From an uncultured Lachnospiraceae bacterium (lineage in GTDB: Bacteria > Bacillota > Clostridia > Lachnospirales > Lachnospiraceae), in NCBI GenBank assembly GCA_910585625.1, contig CAJUFQ010000009.1, forward strand, positions 34,235-98,234: a stretch of 64,000 nucleotides of DNA, read 5' to 3'. Every line of letters starts with the position of its first letter. The first letter of the stretch is position 1. Below are positions 63,961 through 64,000 of this stretch, piece after piece. Below the pieces are notes generated by a model, which saw only the letters and a list, made by a program, of their open reading frames with translations, had not been told where the DNA came from and did no database searches. Made by a program: the position numbers and the translations under genes.

Positions 63961-64000
63961 TTGAAATGCTACTATCTTTTTTTCGGCTTTCCCTTGCTAT
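63961..64000 (+). CDS. Start of a gene truncated at the window edge
   Basis: After a good promoter and an AAGAAGGA site, translation could start at TTG 63961 or ATG 63966. Both frames begin with hydrophobic residues, as in a signal peptide or membrane protein. Only about 13 codons are visible, so no function can be given. Confidence 0.3.
   Translation, partial: MKCYYLFFGFPLL

Overview
The window looks like chromosomal DNA of a spore-forming, motile member of the Lachnospiraceae (Clostridium cluster XIVa type). This rests on gene content and style only: dipicolinate synthase dpaAB, an ftsE-ftsX-S41 protease cluster with an adjacent CdaR-type regulator, AAAGGAGG-type ribosome sites, moderate GC, and very large secreted LamG/Ig/FIVAR carbohydrate-active proteins. 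There is no rRNA, tRNA, CRISPR array, intact transposase or prophage.

Layout. 1-7.1 kb: a secreted NlpC/P60 hydrolase, an MGMT-like protein, a GT26 glycosyltransferase with a YitT membrane protein, a CdaR-type regulator and ftsEX. 7.1-14.2 kb: an S41 protease, then a TPP riboswitch and the thiC-thiW-thiM-thiE-thiD operon, which ends in a translationally coupled lipoprotein. 14.3-20.3 kb: a Nudix hydrolase, a 1562-residue subtilase carrying a dockerin-like EF-hand pair, and a membrane-tethered cohesin-like protein. 20.3-32.4 kb: a deoxyinosine glycosylase, a c-di-GMP phosphodiesterase, GH36 alpha-galactosidase, exonuclease-Zn ribbon plus topoisomerase III, a REC/HD-GYP protein, and coiled-coil or FliD-like proteins behind sigma-D-type promoters. 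32.6-36.5 kb: a MATE exporter divergent from a LysR regulator, then 1.5 kb with almost no coding sequence but three tandem copies of a promoter-driven structured element. 36.5-42.9 kb: a 2134-residue LamG/Ig/FIVAR surface protein. 43-50 kb: a sigma-like protein lacking region 4, dpaAB, a two-component system, an RluA synthase and a PerM-family protein. 50.3-56 kb: a T-box leader with proS, a candidate ~730-nt non-coding RNA on the minus strand, and secA. 56.2-63 kb: a GH127-type beta-L-arabinofuranosidase with nine FIVAR modules, then short tandem repeats and a small membrane protein.

How the genes fit together. HMP is made de novo by ThiC, while thiazole is apparently taken up (ThiW) and salvaged (ThiM), since no thiazole synthase genes are present here. 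The subtilase and the cohesin-like protein form a plausible surface pair. The EAL and HD-GYP proteins both point to c-di-GMP turnover, next to sigma-D-type promoters. The arabinofuranosidase, alpha-galactosidase and LamG protein suggest growth on plant glycans.

The most unusual material is non-coding: (1) a family of covarying hairpin repeats placed between a transcription terminator and the ribosome-binding site of the next gene; (2) the triplicated promoter-plus-hairpin element at 35.16-36.27 kb; (3) the orphan transcription unit opposite the proS-secA gap; (4) a cluster of exact DnaA boxes at 2.18-2.25 kb.
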